From: Welwitschia mirabilis
Taxonomy: Eukaryota > Gnetophyta > Gnetopsida > Welwitschiales
Length of the DNA: 64,000 nt
Assembly (NCBI GenBank): GCA_051453625.1
Contig: JBOZIK010000001.1
Coordinates: 36,961,156 to 37,025,155, forward strand
Direction: 5' to 3'
The position numbers and the translations under genes are program-made. Positions 1 through 12,469 of this stretch are shown piece after piece (the first letter of the stretch is position 1; the number at the start of each line of letters is the position of its first letter). The notes under the pieces are model-generated. The model saw nothing but the letters and a program-made list of their open reading frames with translations, ran no database searches and was not told the origin of the DNA.

Positions 1-3000
1 AAATGAGTTATCTACTTAGCATCTAGTTTAACTGTCTGTGAACTACATGCAAACTATCATTGACCATTTCTGGAGATGTCATCCACAAGTATCGTCTGGA
101 CGATGAGGTGGACAATGATGTCTGATAAGAAGGTCTTCAGTTCAACTACAAGTTATCTTGAAAGGAATCTATCATATGCTCAATTAGGGTGGTCGTCCTA
201 CATGTTATGTGGACGACTGAGGGGACGACAATCTTCTTTTCATCCTTTGTCAGTCTAATACCTTGTTGTTTGCAGGAATAATTATCTGAGAATACAATTT
301 ATCCATATCTACATGAAATACTTGTGAATTATTTGATAAACTGCATGTTTTTTTCTTGTGCTCCTGAATTCTTGATTTTCATAGGAACTAGGCATTTATC
401 TATTATTTTATCTGCAAAATAACTCAAAATACCCTATTAAATACATCTAAGTTGGGGTCGCAACACCCATAGAGGTCCCTCAAAATACTCCATCACTAAA
501 GTAAAATACGTGAAGAATACATGTTAATATTTCTACAAATCTGGTAAGTCTATAGAAGATTACTAGTCCAAGATTCCAAATCATAACCAAAATGATAAAG
601 CAAGTGCATCAATAAAGGTTTATGAGCATAAAGACATAGTTAATAGTTTAAGAGATAAACCTTACTCAAACCCTTATCTTGGTAAAGAAGCATTGATGGC
701 CTTCCCCTCATTCCAGGCACTTCTACCTAAAAATGGGGTATACAATGAAATATTAAATAAACACATGGATAAGGTTGGATATAAAATCTCAATATAACAC
801 TAAAGTGTAATCGTTAATTGGATAAAGTAAAATGATATTAACATACTAGCATAATTTCCCATGTGAATGCCCCACTTTTCGAGGCATGCTGGGGGCGGGT
901 TGATTTCAAATTAAAACATATGCAAGTAAAATTAATAAAGAGGTTCTTATTATTATTGCACTATATTTTAAACAAACAAAAGCAAAAAGCCACAGTAAAC
1001 CACTCATAGGGAACAAAGATATCAAATAAGTAAAACCAAATTTGTTATGCAAATGCTAAAATAAAATATGCCTTGAACACTGTTAAGATTTATGCTACAT
1101 AACTCTTATGCTCAATTATTTTAGAGCATTAATGTCTTAATTATGTAATTTAATAAATAATTTAGTGTTAAGATTTTTTTACTAAAATTAATATAATAGA
1201 GCATTCTGAGTAGCATGAATCAGCTAACGTAACCTCCACTTGTCTCAACATGTATGGGTTTTTTCACTTCACTTTTCATTAACTCAACAATGATGCTAGT
1301 TTAATTGTTATTCATTTCTTATTTTTTACACATTTTTATTGAGTTGTACTAATTTAACTCTGATTACCAGCATTTGAATAACTAGCATAGTGCCATTTCA
1401 TGATGACTGTCAAGTAGGAATTTGTACTATCTTGCCTAATATATAGCTTTAAAGTTGTCAACATGGTTTTCAAAACAACATCAAAGCATGCCCAAGGTGG
1501 ATGAATTCCAAATGTAACCTTTATGCCCTGTGTCAATCAAGAAAGTTGTGTTAATAGAACTAGTGAATAAACAATGAGCTAGATAGCTTTTGTTCATATA
1601 TTGACAATTTTCAATGCATTCTATATACATAATGTATCAGGCAAACACAAAAGAAGCATAATAAAGAGCATAATTCCAAATATAACTAGTCAAAAATGCT
1701 AAGATAAAACATCCAATACACATATTTGGGTTTTTGCACTTATAGAGATGCAACCCCATACATATTGCTACAATCTAATTCTTATTTAGCAACATGAAAT
1801 GATCTTGTTAAATGGTTGTCTCCCTTGCCAATTAGCACAAGCAAACATGCAACATGGATAATTCTGCAAATCAAGCTATTGAAATAATCATTGCTTGCAT
1901 ATTAATACTATATACTCACCACCTCATTAATACACTATTAAATCTTTCTTACTTAAAGAAATTCAAATTTTAGATAGACAAGGTTAATTAGCTTTTTAAA
2001 CTTTGCTATTAGTAAAAGTTAAATTACAATTGATGCTTATTATACAAACAAACAATAATAATGAGATTAGAGTTATCTGTATATATTAACTAAATAAAAA
2101 ATGCAGCTTGTAATCCCATTAGGATTCTTAATACCAAACTTGTATATGACACAGAGATCTAATATATTTCTCAATGGAACAAGACTATCTATCACTAAGA
2201 AATAAGTAAATTCTAGCATAGATATGCAATTCAAACATTAGAAAAGAGCACGGATAAAACCAAGAAACCACAAAATGTTCCTTATCTTAGGAAGGATACA
2301 AGCTACACTATGTCTTTTGTTATGCATCTTAAATTGTTTTGGTGTTGCCTTTTGCTTGGATTTCTCAACTTTAAAAAAATCCCATGCACCCATGCCTTGC
2401 ATTCTTGGAAATGTCCAAAATATCTATGTTGATGTTGATTCCAAGCCTAGATAACTACATGAGAAAGATTAGACTTTAGTGAAATTGTGTCTCTCATATT
2501 ATAGCAATTATGGGATTGTCCACTGTGAAACCATGGGGTGAAACATAGCCTGATTACTAAATAACTAAACAACGGTGTCTAGTAAATTACCTATAGATAA
2601 GATGCAACAATCCTTGATGGTCAATATAAATTAGTAAAAAGACATGCAAGGATTTCAACACTATATAAGATATGAGTAAATCAAAGGTTACTGAACATAA
2701 TGAAGAAAATAAATACATATTTACAAAACCAAATAAAAATATGAGAAATATGGTAAATGCCAGATGCACCTCTCTACAATAAGAAACAAAGAGACAAGGA
2801 TATAAATGAAGATGAACTAATGCAAAGTGATCACTTTTTAAACTAGCACAAGGTAAACACATTTTGAAGGTGGTTGATGTATTGGTACGGAGTTAAATGG
2901 CCATGTAAAATGGGAGATGCAATCTTCAAGCATTGAGGCATATGGAATCTTATAAGAGAAAATGTCTGACTTAGGACTAAAGACAAGTACCTTGTAGATT

Positions 3001-4990
3001 TCACAGATAATAAATTTTTCATATTCTTTGCAAGGAAAAATTAAAAAACAAGAATTATGAGATAATTCAAATGAGTCTTTAGGCATCAAGAATTAAATGG
3101 TTTAAGAAGAAGTAAAGGAATGTGGTGTGCCTGAAAGGGCTAAGACTAACATTGTGCAAATGAACATTTTTTTAAAGAATTGAAACAGAAACAATAAATG
3201 CTAAATAATGGATCCATCTAGTTGATTTTTTAAAATAATAAATCACAAACAATACATGACTCTTTATAGGCTGGTGAGGAATACATGCATTCAAGTTCAA
3301 AGGTACTATCCCCAAACTAGTCAACATTATCTCTTCCAAGTATGAAGGTTGATATTCTAGAGTTTTTGAAAATTTGCAGTAAAATCATTTCTTTAGGTAG
3401 GGACCAAATCAGTAAGATGGAACCAGTTTAAAAAGCATGAACCCAATAACATAGGAGGGACTAAAAAGGCCTCAGTAAGAATGAAGAAAAAAAAGCCTTA
3501 TATTTAGATAGGATAACTAGAAATATTAAAATAATGAAATAGGTACATTGCATTTTAATTAGGAATGGTAATGAAAAGATTTAAGAAGACTACATGTGAC
3601 TTTTATACACTTAGGAAATCCAGCATGCAATAGAGGCCTAAGAAATGCAGAGCAGATTTTATGAGAAGGCATATAACTTGGCAATATTTACAATGAAGGA
3701 AAAGTACCATGTATAAGAACAGATTGTGGAGATATGAATAAGTATATATAGTGGTTACTTTGAATTGCGTCCATGTGCTTTTGAATTGATAACAAATAAA
3801 CAAACATCAAACCATCTAAGATACTAGTATTATATGACATTTACTAACAAGATAATAAAACGAGAAGAATAGATCGAAGATGAATGAATAAGCATAAAAG
3901 ATTCTTAGATGATACAAAACAATATTCTTTAGGATCATTAATGTCATAAATGGGGATATCAAATAGGACTCCATTGCAAAACTAGTTGGAATAATAAAGT
4001 AAAAAGCTATTATTAAAGTTTTCCCCTCAAATTAGACTCAAGCATATATCTACCAAAAACAACTATGCCACTAAACTCATGGATAAAGAACTCATATGGG
4101 AAAGTTGTATATGCTAAGATTGTTTCATTTTAACCAAAAAAAGAGGGTAGTGCTTGAAGCAGATTTATTTATTTTTAAATAAGCCAGTTAATCCTAAAAG
4201 AAATACACTGATGGGGATATCAAAGATGGTTTGGTCATAAGAAATGGAAAGATTAGAGAAAATGCTTATAAGAAGACTTGCATTACTCATGTTCACAGGA
4301 ATGAAAATGGCTAACAAAATCAAGCACTCACTAGGAGGTGATGAAATGAAACGTACAAAAAGAAGTAGCATAGTAGATGAAGTGTATTACCTACACTATT
4401 AGTACTAAATAACATATAACAGACAATATTTAATCAGTATAGAATAATCATCTAAGCATGCCTTGAAAAATGAAGTGTGTTACCTACATTATTATATCCT
4501 CTTTGTGATCAGCAGGTGTTTAAATACAAATTTAGTTACAACAATTTCTTAGATTTCTAAAAGAATTTTCCAATACATTTGCAAAAGGGTGTGTTCTAGT
4601 ATGAAGGAAAATATATTATTGGTTCTTGAGTTGCATCCTTGAAAGTTTACTTCTAGTAATCCAAACAACTTAATGAAATTACTTATAAGATAAAAAGATT
4701 TATCAAAAATTATTTTAGTAATGATGATACATGAAGAGATTTGAAATAATTCAATAGATTAAATATAATTCAAATTGCCAAATTTATTGAATGAAAAAGC
4801 ATGAACAACATTGGATTTTGAAAGTGATTTTTAAATCAAAAAGATTTTATTGGATGAAGAAACATCAACGCTTGGTAGATTTCAGAAAAATATTATGCAT
4901 TTGGACAAATGAATTCTTTATCTCAAACAAGAATTCAAAGATTAAGTATACTTCAAGAAACATAGTAATTGTAAAAGGTTTTGGAAGTTC
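1..4990. other. AT-rich DNA, no gene recognised
   Basis: I see no conserved domain, LTR boundary, primer-binding site or RNA gene in this stretch. The open frames on both strands are under 100 codons, AT-driven and overlap each other, so I treat them as chance. It may be old transposon remains: a short phrase near 425 (actcaaaataccctattaaa) recurs almost exactly near 60287, but similarity stops within a few tens of bases. Confidence 0.6.
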
Positions 4991-5048
4991 CATTATTTCA
5001 AAGAAATGACCTCAAAGCATTCCAACCGCTTTTGATATTTTTGGTGTC

Positions 5049-5333
5049 TCAACACACATCTGTAATGTTTACATCTACATCTTTCTCTATTTGATCTACT
5101 AATGCTACAAACTTACTCATCCTTGTAGTTGCTTCTACATTCTTTTCTGCATGCAATGCAACTTTTAAATCTTCCTCAAGCTTTCTAGTAGGTTCATTTA
5201 TATTTCTTGATGTGCTTTCCACATCTTCACTAAATTTAAAACATTTTATGAAACTTTTCTCATGCATGAAGCACATGGTTAAATGCTTCACCCTAATCCA
5301 CTTTTCTAGGCTCCGATCCTTTACATTCAACAT
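5049..5333 (-). CDS. Unidentified 94-codon ORF, possibly a coding remnant
   Basis: An open frame of 94 codons with a charged, helix-prone composition unlike the surrounding AT-driven frames. Its middle (residues about 35-90) is rich in E, K, D, R and N with spaced hydrophobics, which could form a coiled coil. I recognise no family. No promoter, splice site or partner gene is visible, and upstream and downstream DNA is AT-rich with stops. It could be a piece of a decayed transposon gag-like protein or a chance frame. Confidence 0.2.
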   Translation of the reverse strand: MLNVKDRSLEKWIRVKHLTMCFMHEKSFIKCFKFSEDVESTSRNINEPTRKLEEDLKVALHAEKNVEATTRMSKFVALVDQIEKDVDVNITDVC

Positions 5334-6000
5334 TGCTTATGACCCACCTAATCTTCTTTGCTATAGTTACTCCCATTTAGATTAATGTACACTACTAAAG
5401 CTGATAGCATAGATTCTTACTACTTACCACACTTATCTCATTAGGCAATATAAACTTCTTACATTGATGTTAGCCCTCTTGTTTTATTTTTCTTGGTTAC
5501 ATTTATCATCCCTTTATCTATGCATTCATTTTTCATTCATGTGGTCTTTTGGCATGGACACATGCCACCAACATCCACATTGCCACCCAGCCATTTTTCA
5601 AGAGAGAAATAGATGCTACAATACATGCCGGCATCACCTCCCTTCCTCTTGCCAGCTATTATGCATGCCACCCACCTAGCAGCTTTCCTACTCTTGTAGC
5701 CTATCAGATGCAACTCAGCCTACCACACATCAACCTTCATAGTTTACCAGGTAATACCTGTATATTTAACTACCTTAGAGGGTCTTTGAGTAATTCATCA
5801 TGAATTGTATGAGATATTGACTACAGGATAATAAGTAATGTAAAAACAGAGGAGGAAACAACAGGAGGAAAATTCAAACGAATTAAAAAGGAGGATGAAA
5901 CAATAAAGGCTATGAATCGTAAAGTAGAGAATAGAGGAGGAAGAAAGTAGCATGGCATGTATCCAGGAGAGGTTAGTAAATTAAAGAGGGAAGCATTAAA
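5334..6000. other. Intergenic DNA, nothing recognised
   Basis: This contains a locally less AT-rich patch at about 5540-5760 with overlapping short open frames on the plus strand. Their translations (His/Pro/Cys-rich) match no family I know, so I leave them uncalled. Confidence 0.5.
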
Positions 6001-6004
6001 GTAG

Positions 6005-6480
6005 ATGTAAAAAGGTCTCTAAGATTTTCTAAGATTTCAATGCAAAGTCCCTTTCCTTTCTTGTTTGAGTTGCTCTTCATACCAGCCAATGTGATCTGAC
6101 TTATCCTTAGCATTAAGCTCTATGTCTTCCTTAGGATCTGCAATGTCTTTGACTAAAGATTCCAGTTACTTTAGAGTATATACTCTATGATTTCTAAATT
6201 TTTCATTATCTCGAGTAGTTGCATTTATGACTTTAATTTTGATAGGCATCTTCACATGGTTTTAAGGAAATTGAGAGGTAAGCAGAAGAGAGTTTAAAGA
6301 TTTGTGAGGTTCAAATCTGAGAATAAAGGCAAATTGCTCTTCAAACCCTATGACTCTTTGGTTTTCTTTCGGAAGTAGCTTCAAACATTGAAGGCTGCAA
6401 TGCTTTCTCAAATCAGTATGGTAGGGTTGACTATAATGGAGTAAAATCTAGCCTTGAATGTCACAAAAATAGGCTTCCCA
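6005..6480 (-). pseudogene. Unidentified coding-like fragment, broken
   Basis: Read on the minus strand, this region gives protein-like runs in two frames. One run ends in a Phe/Leu-rich segment near 6260. Another starts at an ATG near 6249 (MPIKIKV...) and, after a stop, continues as an acidic/basic segment (KDIADPKEDIELNAKDKSDH) to about 6030. Composition is less AT-biased than its neighbours. Stops and a frame change mean it is not functional as it stands. I do not recognise the family; old transposon gag or an exon remnant are both possible. Confidence 0.25.
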
Positions 6481-6759
6481 TCTATGTATACAACCACAGT
6501 TTGATCCGTGTTAATAAAACCTTGGAATGCAAAAAAATAAAAGGAAATTTAATTTTGAAAGATTTTTTTATAACCCTAAGAATTTCATTATTTCGATCTA
6601 GAAGCCTAGGTTTGTCATTATTCTTGGTTAAGTAGGGGTGCTTATTGATTAGACTATTTTGGCTCTTTCTTCTTACATAAAACTTGGTAATTATATTATT
6701 AATGGTGGGAATAAGTGGTATGAGAATACAGAATGACGTGCTTTTAAGAACGAACATAA

Positions 6760-7370
6760 AAATGACACATAATTAAACATAGAAAAAAAGGTTAAAAATG
6801 ACATTTAAATGCAAAAATAAGAATAATTTGTATCAAACACAAAATAATTAGTAATGGTGATAGAAGTGAGATGAAGTGAGATAATCATCTACAAAAGGCA
6901 CAAATAAAGGTAAGAAAGGGAAAGAAAGGAAATGAATAGTAGATCATTTACCAAGGAATGTCTAGCGGAGCTACCTCTAATAAAATAATCTTAAGTTATA
7001 ATCACAATGGGGGATAAAATGTATAGCAGTAGAATGGATTCATACTAGGCGAGGAGAAAGGTGAAATCATTGCAATGACCAAATCATGCAATCTGATGAA
7101 AGGTGCAAACAGGGTGGCAGTTCTCAAAAAAATGTGATTCTTATAATTTTAGCATCATTTTTGTGTTGTTTTAAACATATATTTTGTGGCATTTAGTTTT
7201 TAAACGCCTTAAAACAAACGCATACACATCTCACTTTTAAGGGGTTTTTTTTTAACAAATGCCTTATAACAATTGTAAAGAGACCTTTCAAGGTGTTTAT
7301 TTAAGCCTTCTATTCAAGGCATTTATTGCCTATATTTCTTATAGTATTTTCTTATTTCTTGAATAATTCT
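6760..7370. other. AT-rich DNA, small inverted repeat
   Basis: No gene is seen. The words aaatgcctt (about 7258) and aaggcattt (about 7316) are reverse complements about 50 bases apart, with further related copies nearby, enough for a weak hairpin. This stretch lies just past the point where recognisable E-element pol coding ends, so it may be the edge of another insertion or a deletion junction. Confidence 0.35.
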
Positions 7371-7399
7371 TGTCATTGGTTTAAGACTAGTATCATCAA

Positions 7400-7635
7400 T
7401 TTACACATTTATTGATTCTTCTATTAATAGGATTCATTGTTTAAAGACTCTATAAGATCTACTTCTAGTAGAATATCCAAGAAAACTTACTTCATCTACT
7501 TTAGATTCAAATTTACTTAACTGTTTTCTATCCTTTATAATGAAACATTTACTTCTAAAGACTTTAAAATAAGATACATTTGGTTTTCTTCCTTTCCAAA
7601 GCTCATACAGAGTCTTATTTATACTTGGTTGAAGG
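7400..7635 (-). pseudogene. E element pol: integrase C-terminal part and linker
   Basis: On the minus strand this reads as the conserved copia integrase C-terminal region: NKTLYELWKGRKPNVSYFKV, then a FLGYSTRSRSYRVF motif, then an ESINV-type linker. The first 66 or so codons are free of stops, and stops appear only in the linker near 7430. The segment is cut at its N-terminal side by the A/B insertion; the preceding part of the same protein is found beyond 17833 on the same strand and in matching frame. It would have served DNA strand transfer in the retrotransposon cycle, but is inactive because it is split. Confidence 0.85.
7631..7635. repeat. Target-site duplication GAAGG (left copy)
   Basis: GAAGG sits directly before the TGTTAG start of the A/B 5' LTR. 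The identical word follows the 3' LTR at 17828-17832. Both flanks are E-element integrase coding sequence, so this is a true duplication of the target. Confidence 0.85.
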
Positions 7636-9138
7636 TGTTAGATTATGTTTTGCTAATTGATATCAAACTAATGTTTTCTATGTAGAAAATTTTGTGTATC
7701 TTGTGCAGAAGATGTTAATCACTTGCAGATCTAAAGATAAAGCCAAAACCATTGAATTCTGAGCACTAGAAACCTATCAAGTTCATTTACCCTCTTAAGG
7801 GATTGACTGGACTTTTAAGGGGTTGATTGCACCTGAAGCAGACACTTGAAAATTGAATTAAATTTAAAGGGATCGACTGAATTTTTAATGGGGTCAAGTG
7901 GAACTATAACCTCGAGAGCTAGTATCCCTGAACTGAATGGTAAGGGGTCGATTGGACATTTATGGGATTAACTAGATTTGTGGACCTGGTAATAATATCC
8001 CTAAACTGAATGACAAGGGGTTGACTGGACCTATGATGGGGTCGACCAGATCTGTGAACCTATGAATAGTATTCTTGAATTGATTATCAAGGGGTTGACT
8101 AGACCATTAAAGGGGCCGACCAGACCTGAGCATTGTGTAGCTGATACTCCTAAGATAATCATTATGGAGTCGACCGGACCTAATACAGGAAATTGGAAAG
8201 ATATTTATCAAGAGTAATAGGTAACTAGATTTAATGATAGGTGACTGGATAGGGGTTAACTAGACCTAGATGGGGTTGACTAAAGATGGATCCATAAGAA
8301 ATTAGAGTGACCAAAAATTTCACTTGGGTAACCTGTGTAGGTCACGACACCAAATGGGGTCAACCGAACTTTTGAGAGGTCAACTGGACAGAATAGAACT
8401 AAAATTTTCTATCCATTTTGTATCGATTATGTATCCATTAGATAGTTGTTTTCTAGTCGTTTATAATCATTGGAAGTATGGAAGTACATTTTTGAATGTA
8501 ATAAACCCTAAAAGCCTTTCAATATAAATAGCTAAGAGATAGATGACTAAAGAACATTTTTGAACTGATAAATTAGTATTGTAATCTTGTAATATCCACT
8601 ATTGAATCTTGGCATTTGTACTCCTAACCAAGGAAGATCTATTGTCTATTTTATCTCTACATTCAAGGTTAGAATCTAGTGCTTTATCTGTTGTACATCT
8701 ATAGGAGAAGCGCTTTATCAAATTTACTATATCAAGGATGAGTGATATTTATGCATCAAGGCATTCTTACCATCATTAATACATCCTCTGAAGGTTGAGA
8801 CTGAGCCTGCAAAAGTTCATTTGTAAAAGTTACAGATAAACTTGCAATATCTAAAAGAGTTAACAAAGATCCAGATCAAGCTTGGGGATAAGTTGATCAT
8901 TGAGAGTAGAATAGGAGTTTTCCTAAACTACTATAAAACCCTGTGTGCATATCTATTTGCTATTTTATGCCTTCTGTCAGTTTGATTACTTTGAATATGT
9001 TTAGTTTTTCTTCATATGCACAATTTTATTAGCAAATTATTTTGACCAATATTTTAATATATAGTAAATTGTTAGTTTATCTTATTTTAATTTTTAAAGA
9101 ACCTATTCACCTCTCCTCTAGGGTTCTCGATCCTTTCA
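7636..9138 (+). repeat. 5' LTR of A/B
   Basis: 1503 bp, starting TGTTAG and ending TCCTTTCA, immediately followed by a primer-binding site. It pairs with 16314-17827. The central part carries about a dozen imperfect copies of a GGGGTCGAC-like motif. The 3' part has the phrase agtagggg-type spacer and cctattcacc...ctctaggg conserved in the related LTRs at 35006 and 49202. Confidence 0.85.
7790..8400 (+). repeat. GGGGTCGAC-like motif array inside LTR
   Basis: The word aaggggtcgactggacc and variants recur every 30-60 bp, often preceded by a 'cctgaactgaatgg' spacer. The same array is present in the LTRs starting at 16314, 35006 and 49202. The spacing is irregular, so this looks like an iterated module, not a simple satellite. 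Open frames read through it on the minus strand (repeated VDP/VDSI) are by-products. Confidence 0.75.
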
Positions 9139-9140
9139 TT

Positions 9141-9152
9141 TTGTATCATAGC
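9141..9152 (+). other. Primer-binding site (initiator Met tRNA type), A
   Basis: ttgtatcatagc, 2 bases after the LTR end, matches the plant copia consensus TGGTATCAGAGC with two changes. It would prime minus-strand DNA synthesis. Confidence 0.75.
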
Positions 9153-9204
9153 AAGGTCAAGTCTTTTCTTAGATTTTAGCTGATCTATACTTTAGAACCC
9201 TACA

Positions 9205-9840
9205 ATGAGTATTTCCTTTATTGACTTTTTAAATATGCCCTTCCTAGACACCTGTACTTTTATTTGTATATTTTGGATAGCATGTGGATATATTTTCAAA
9301 TAGATTGCAAATAGTGAAAATACAAAGGAATCAAGTGAAAATGATAAAATAATAGCTTAAAAATCTGACAAAGAAAGGCGACTTTCCTTCATGGCACTTG
9401 TGCCTCCTTTATAAAATGTGTCCAATACATTAGAGCATGATGACTTTGATGTGATTGATGAAGAATAGGATGAGCTAAAAGATACTTGTCAAGATCTATA
9501 CCAATAATGTAAAAAGATAGCTATAAGAATAAATGATCTAAACAAGATTGTAAAATCTCTTATCAAGGAAAAGGAGAAAATGGAATCAAGTTTCAAAAGA
9601 ATTAAATCAAAAAAATTCAACCTCACTCTAGAGGTAAAAGAGTTATTTTATTTTGTTAATAAATTTTTTGGTGGATCTTCTACATTGGAATAGATGTTTG
9701 GAGTTTATAAATTTATTCATGACAAGCCAGGTATTGGGTTCATCTTTCAAAATCTTAAAGGAAGAAAAATCAGATAACATGGGACAGTTTACTTGTTATT
9801 TTTGTGGAAAAATTGGTCATTCAAAAATTTTGTGAAATGC
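9205..9840 (+). pseudogene. copia gag of copy A, lacking the gag core
   Basis: Starts at ATG 9205 after the primer-binding site. The order is: a short N-terminal segment with the FW motif of copia gag (about residues 15-32), then abruptly an acidic and coiled-coil region (DTCQDLYQ...RINDLNKIVKSL, about 9480-9620), and a zinc knuckle CYFCGKIGHSK (9793-9830) whose last Cys codon is a TGA. The 200-300-residue UBN2 core that E and F have between these parts is absent: the distance from ATG to the coiled coil is about 88 codons here against about 360 in E. In-frame stops (near 9301, 9358, 9469) make it non-functional. Gag would form the virus-like particle. Confidence 0.8.
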
Positions 9841-9899
9841 TATAGAATTAGTATTATTTTATGGATAAAAGATAATTATCTTAAAAGTCTTTTAATTCA

Positions 9900-10290
9900 G
9901 ACAACTTTCAAGGTTTTAAATAGCACTGGGTGGTATCTATATAATGAGTGTTCAAGGCATATGACAAGAGACAAATCCAGATTCAAGAAATTAGACAAAT
10001 TTAATGGAGGAGAAGTGAATTTTGATGACAATGGGAGAGCAAAATTAGAAGGCATTGGAATCATTAGTGTAGGTAACCTTCTTAGAATTAATGAAGTTTT
10101 GTATGTAAATGTTTTAAAGCATAATTTATTGAGCATCAGTAAAATTTATGACAAAGGTTACAAGGTAGTATTTGATAAATTAAAATGTCAAATTTTGAAT
10201 GGAAAATATAATGATGTAATTCTTAGAGCAAGTAGAATAGATAATGTATATAGCATAGGTCAATTTTTTCTCCATGTTATTTTTCAAATG
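9900..10290 (+). pseudogene. copia protease and GAG-pre-integrase region, copy A
   Basis: One frame runs through WYLYNECSRHMTRDKSRF to the pre-integrase motif EVLYVNVLKHNLLSISKI. In active copia proteases the first motif reads WYLDSGCSRH; here the catalytic Asp-Ser-Gly is Tyr-Asn-Glu, so the enzyme is dead. The pre-integrase part (about 10070-10260) is well kept, ending RASRIDNVYSI. It belongs to the continuous open frame 9793-10322. Confidence 0.85.
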
Positions 10291-10317
10291 TTCCTCAAGA
10301 AAAGCTTTAGCATAAAT

Positions 10318-11128
10318 GATTAGGTCATGTTAATTATGATTAGTTAAAAATAATTATTTATAAAAACATTATGAAAGGTATCCCTAAGATAAATGTAGAA
10401 AAACAAGGCTTGTGTGATGCTTGTTAAAAGGAAAAACAAATTAGGACTTCATATAAAAGTAAAAATCAAACTTCCACATCTATGCCATTAGAGCTTATTG
10501 ATATGGATCTAGTACGCCTCACTCAAACTCAAAGTCTAAGTGAAAACCATTATTTTCTAACTATGGTTGACGATTTCTCTAGATATACTTGGGTAGACTT
10601 CTTGTCAAACAAGTCTAAAGTATGTAAACATTAGATTAAGATATGCAAAAAGATTTAAAAAGAAAAGGGATATACCATAAAGAAACTAAAAAGTAATCAT
10701 GGTGGTGAATTTGAGAATCATTTTTTTGAGAAATATTGCACTAAAAATGGAATTGACCATTAATTTTTAGCCTCAAAAATACCACAATAAAATGGTATAA
10801 ATGAAATAAAGAATAGAGTCCTCCAATAAATAACACAAACTATGCTAAATGATAAGGATGCTATTAAATCTTTTTGGGCTAAGGCAGATAGCACAGCATG
10901 CTACATTATTAACAAAGTATATCTTAGGCCTGGTACAAATAAAATTTCATATGAGTTATGAAAAGAAAGACAACCAAATGTATCATATTTTGAAGTCTTC
11001 AGAAGTAAATGCTATGTGATAACATATAGAAAATACTTGAGCAAATTTGGTCTAAAGCAGATGAGGCTATCTTTTTAGGTTACTCAACTAGAAATAGAGC
11101 CTACCTTATTTTCAACAAGAGAAGTTGA
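10318..11128 (+). pseudogene. copia integrase, copy A
   Basis: Zinc-binding part: LGHVNYD near 10320 and LCDAC near 10405 (HHCC type). The catalytic core has the MDL Asp (about 10505), the VDDFSRYTW motif (about 10570) and the NHGGEF Glu (about 10697), followed by the NGI segment and the C-terminal NKISYEL and LFSTR-type motifs. Stops interrupt it at several places (10321, 10426, 10633, 10762, 10962). It is homologous to the integrases at 12845 and 39290. Confidence 0.85.
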
Positions 11129-11775
11129 ATGGTAGAAGAGTCAATAAATATGAAAATTAATGAGATTCACACAAGACCAAACTGCATAGATGAAGAGGAA
11201 GTTATAACTACAAGTATCCCGACAACCAATGAAGGTACTACTAAAAGTAATGAAGTTCTAGCAAAAGAAGGCATACTGAAAAAGTCCAATTTACTTAAAG
11301 ATCATCCTTTAGAATCTATTATTAAAGAAGTTAATTTAAAAATAAAGACAAGAGGATCTATGAAAAATTTGTGTTCTCACATTTCTTATGTTTCAAAAAT
11401 AGAACTCAAGAAATTTGAAGAAGCTGAAATTCATGAGGTATGAATGATGGGAATGCAAGATGAGTTATCATAGTTTACAAGAAATGATGTTTAGAAGCTA
11501 GTAGAAAGGAAAAGGATAAAAATGTCATTGGAACTAAGTGTATTTTTAAAAATAAATGTGATGAAGAAAATAATGTCATTAAAAACAAGGCAAGATTACT
11601 AGCACAAGTCTATAATCAAATAGAAGGCATTGATGTAGATGATGCTTTTACTCTTGTTATAAGGCTAGATAGCATTAAAATGTTTTTATCTTTTGCAGCC
11701 TTTAAAAATTTCAAAGTTTATCAAATGGATGTGAAGAGTGCTTTTCTAAATGGTACTTTAAATGAAGAAGTCTAT
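11129..11775 (+). pseudogene. copia integrase-RT linker and RT N-terminus, copy A
   Basis: Open frame 11129-11443 is the acidic linker between integrase and RT, ending in the copia phrase NLCSHISYVSKIE...KFEEAEIHEV. RT begins at about 11445 and contains [31 protein letters not shown] and [18 protein letters not shown], the RT signature just before the N gap. The rest of this RT is missing. Stops near 11471 mark decay. Confidence 0.85.
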
Positions 11776-11875
11776 NNNNNNNNNNNNNNNNNNNNNNNNN
11801 NNNNNNNNNNNNNNNNNNNNNNNNNNNNNNNNNNNNNNNNNNNNNNNNNNNNNNNNNNNNNNNNNNNNNNNNNNN
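11776..11875. other. 100-N assembly gap
   Basis: RT of copy A stops at the left edge and gag of copy B begins on the right. The gap replaces at least RT, RNase H, perhaps an LTR, and the gag N-terminus, so its nominal 100-base size is not real. Confidence 0.9.
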
Positions 11876-12312
11876 TGCCAAAATCCTTAATCCATGATAA
11901 TGATAAAATTAGAAATGAAGATAAAGATTATTTGGAAGACACTTGTCAAAAGTTGTTTCAAGAGTGTGAAAAACTAGCCAGAAGAATTAATGACCTAAAC
12001 AACGTTATAAAATATCTTACCAAGAAAAAGAATGATTTGAAATCAAGTTATGAAAGAGTAAAATCCAAAAATGCCAACCTCACTTTGTAAGTAAAAGATT
12101 TATCATATTTTATTAACAAGTTTTTAGGTGGATCTACCAAATTGAAATAAATTCTTGGAGTTCAAAAACTAGTTGGAAATAGATCAGGTATTGTGTCTAT
12201 CTCATAGAAACCTCAAGCACAGCAAAATCAGGTAACCAATTATGGTAATTTTATTTCAAAGCTTACATGTCATTTCTATGGAAAAATAGATCATTCAAAA
12301 TTTATGTGTCAT
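11876..12312 (+). pseudogene. copia gag C-terminal part, copy B
   Basis: Begins inside the gag acidic/coiled-coil segment (DYLEDTCQKLFQECEKLARRINDLNNVIKYL) and runs to a zinc knuckle at about 12265 that reads CHFYGKIDHSKFMC, with the second Cys changed to Tyr. The N-terminal part is lost in the gap. A stop at 12088 breaks the frame. Confidence 0.8.
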
Positions 12313-12469
12313 GCTAGAAAGTTAATGTTTTTTTCAAATTCTGTTAGTTCTTTTCCATTTAAATATATTCTTAAAAGAATTTATCACTTAAGTCTAAAAA
12401 GAATATATGGGTGAAAGCTAATGATCTTAAATTTTGGTTGATTTAAATAGATCTCAAAGTCTCAAATAG

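Noticed and set aside
5464-5803. Two overlapping plus-strand frames, His/Pro/Cys-rich
   Set aside because: No recognisable domain, no conservation evidence, overlapping frames in a locally less AT-rich patch.
9897-10136. Minus-strand 79-codon frame
   Set aside because: Shadow of the plus-strand copia protease/pre-integrase frame; a matching shadow occurs at 38786-39127.
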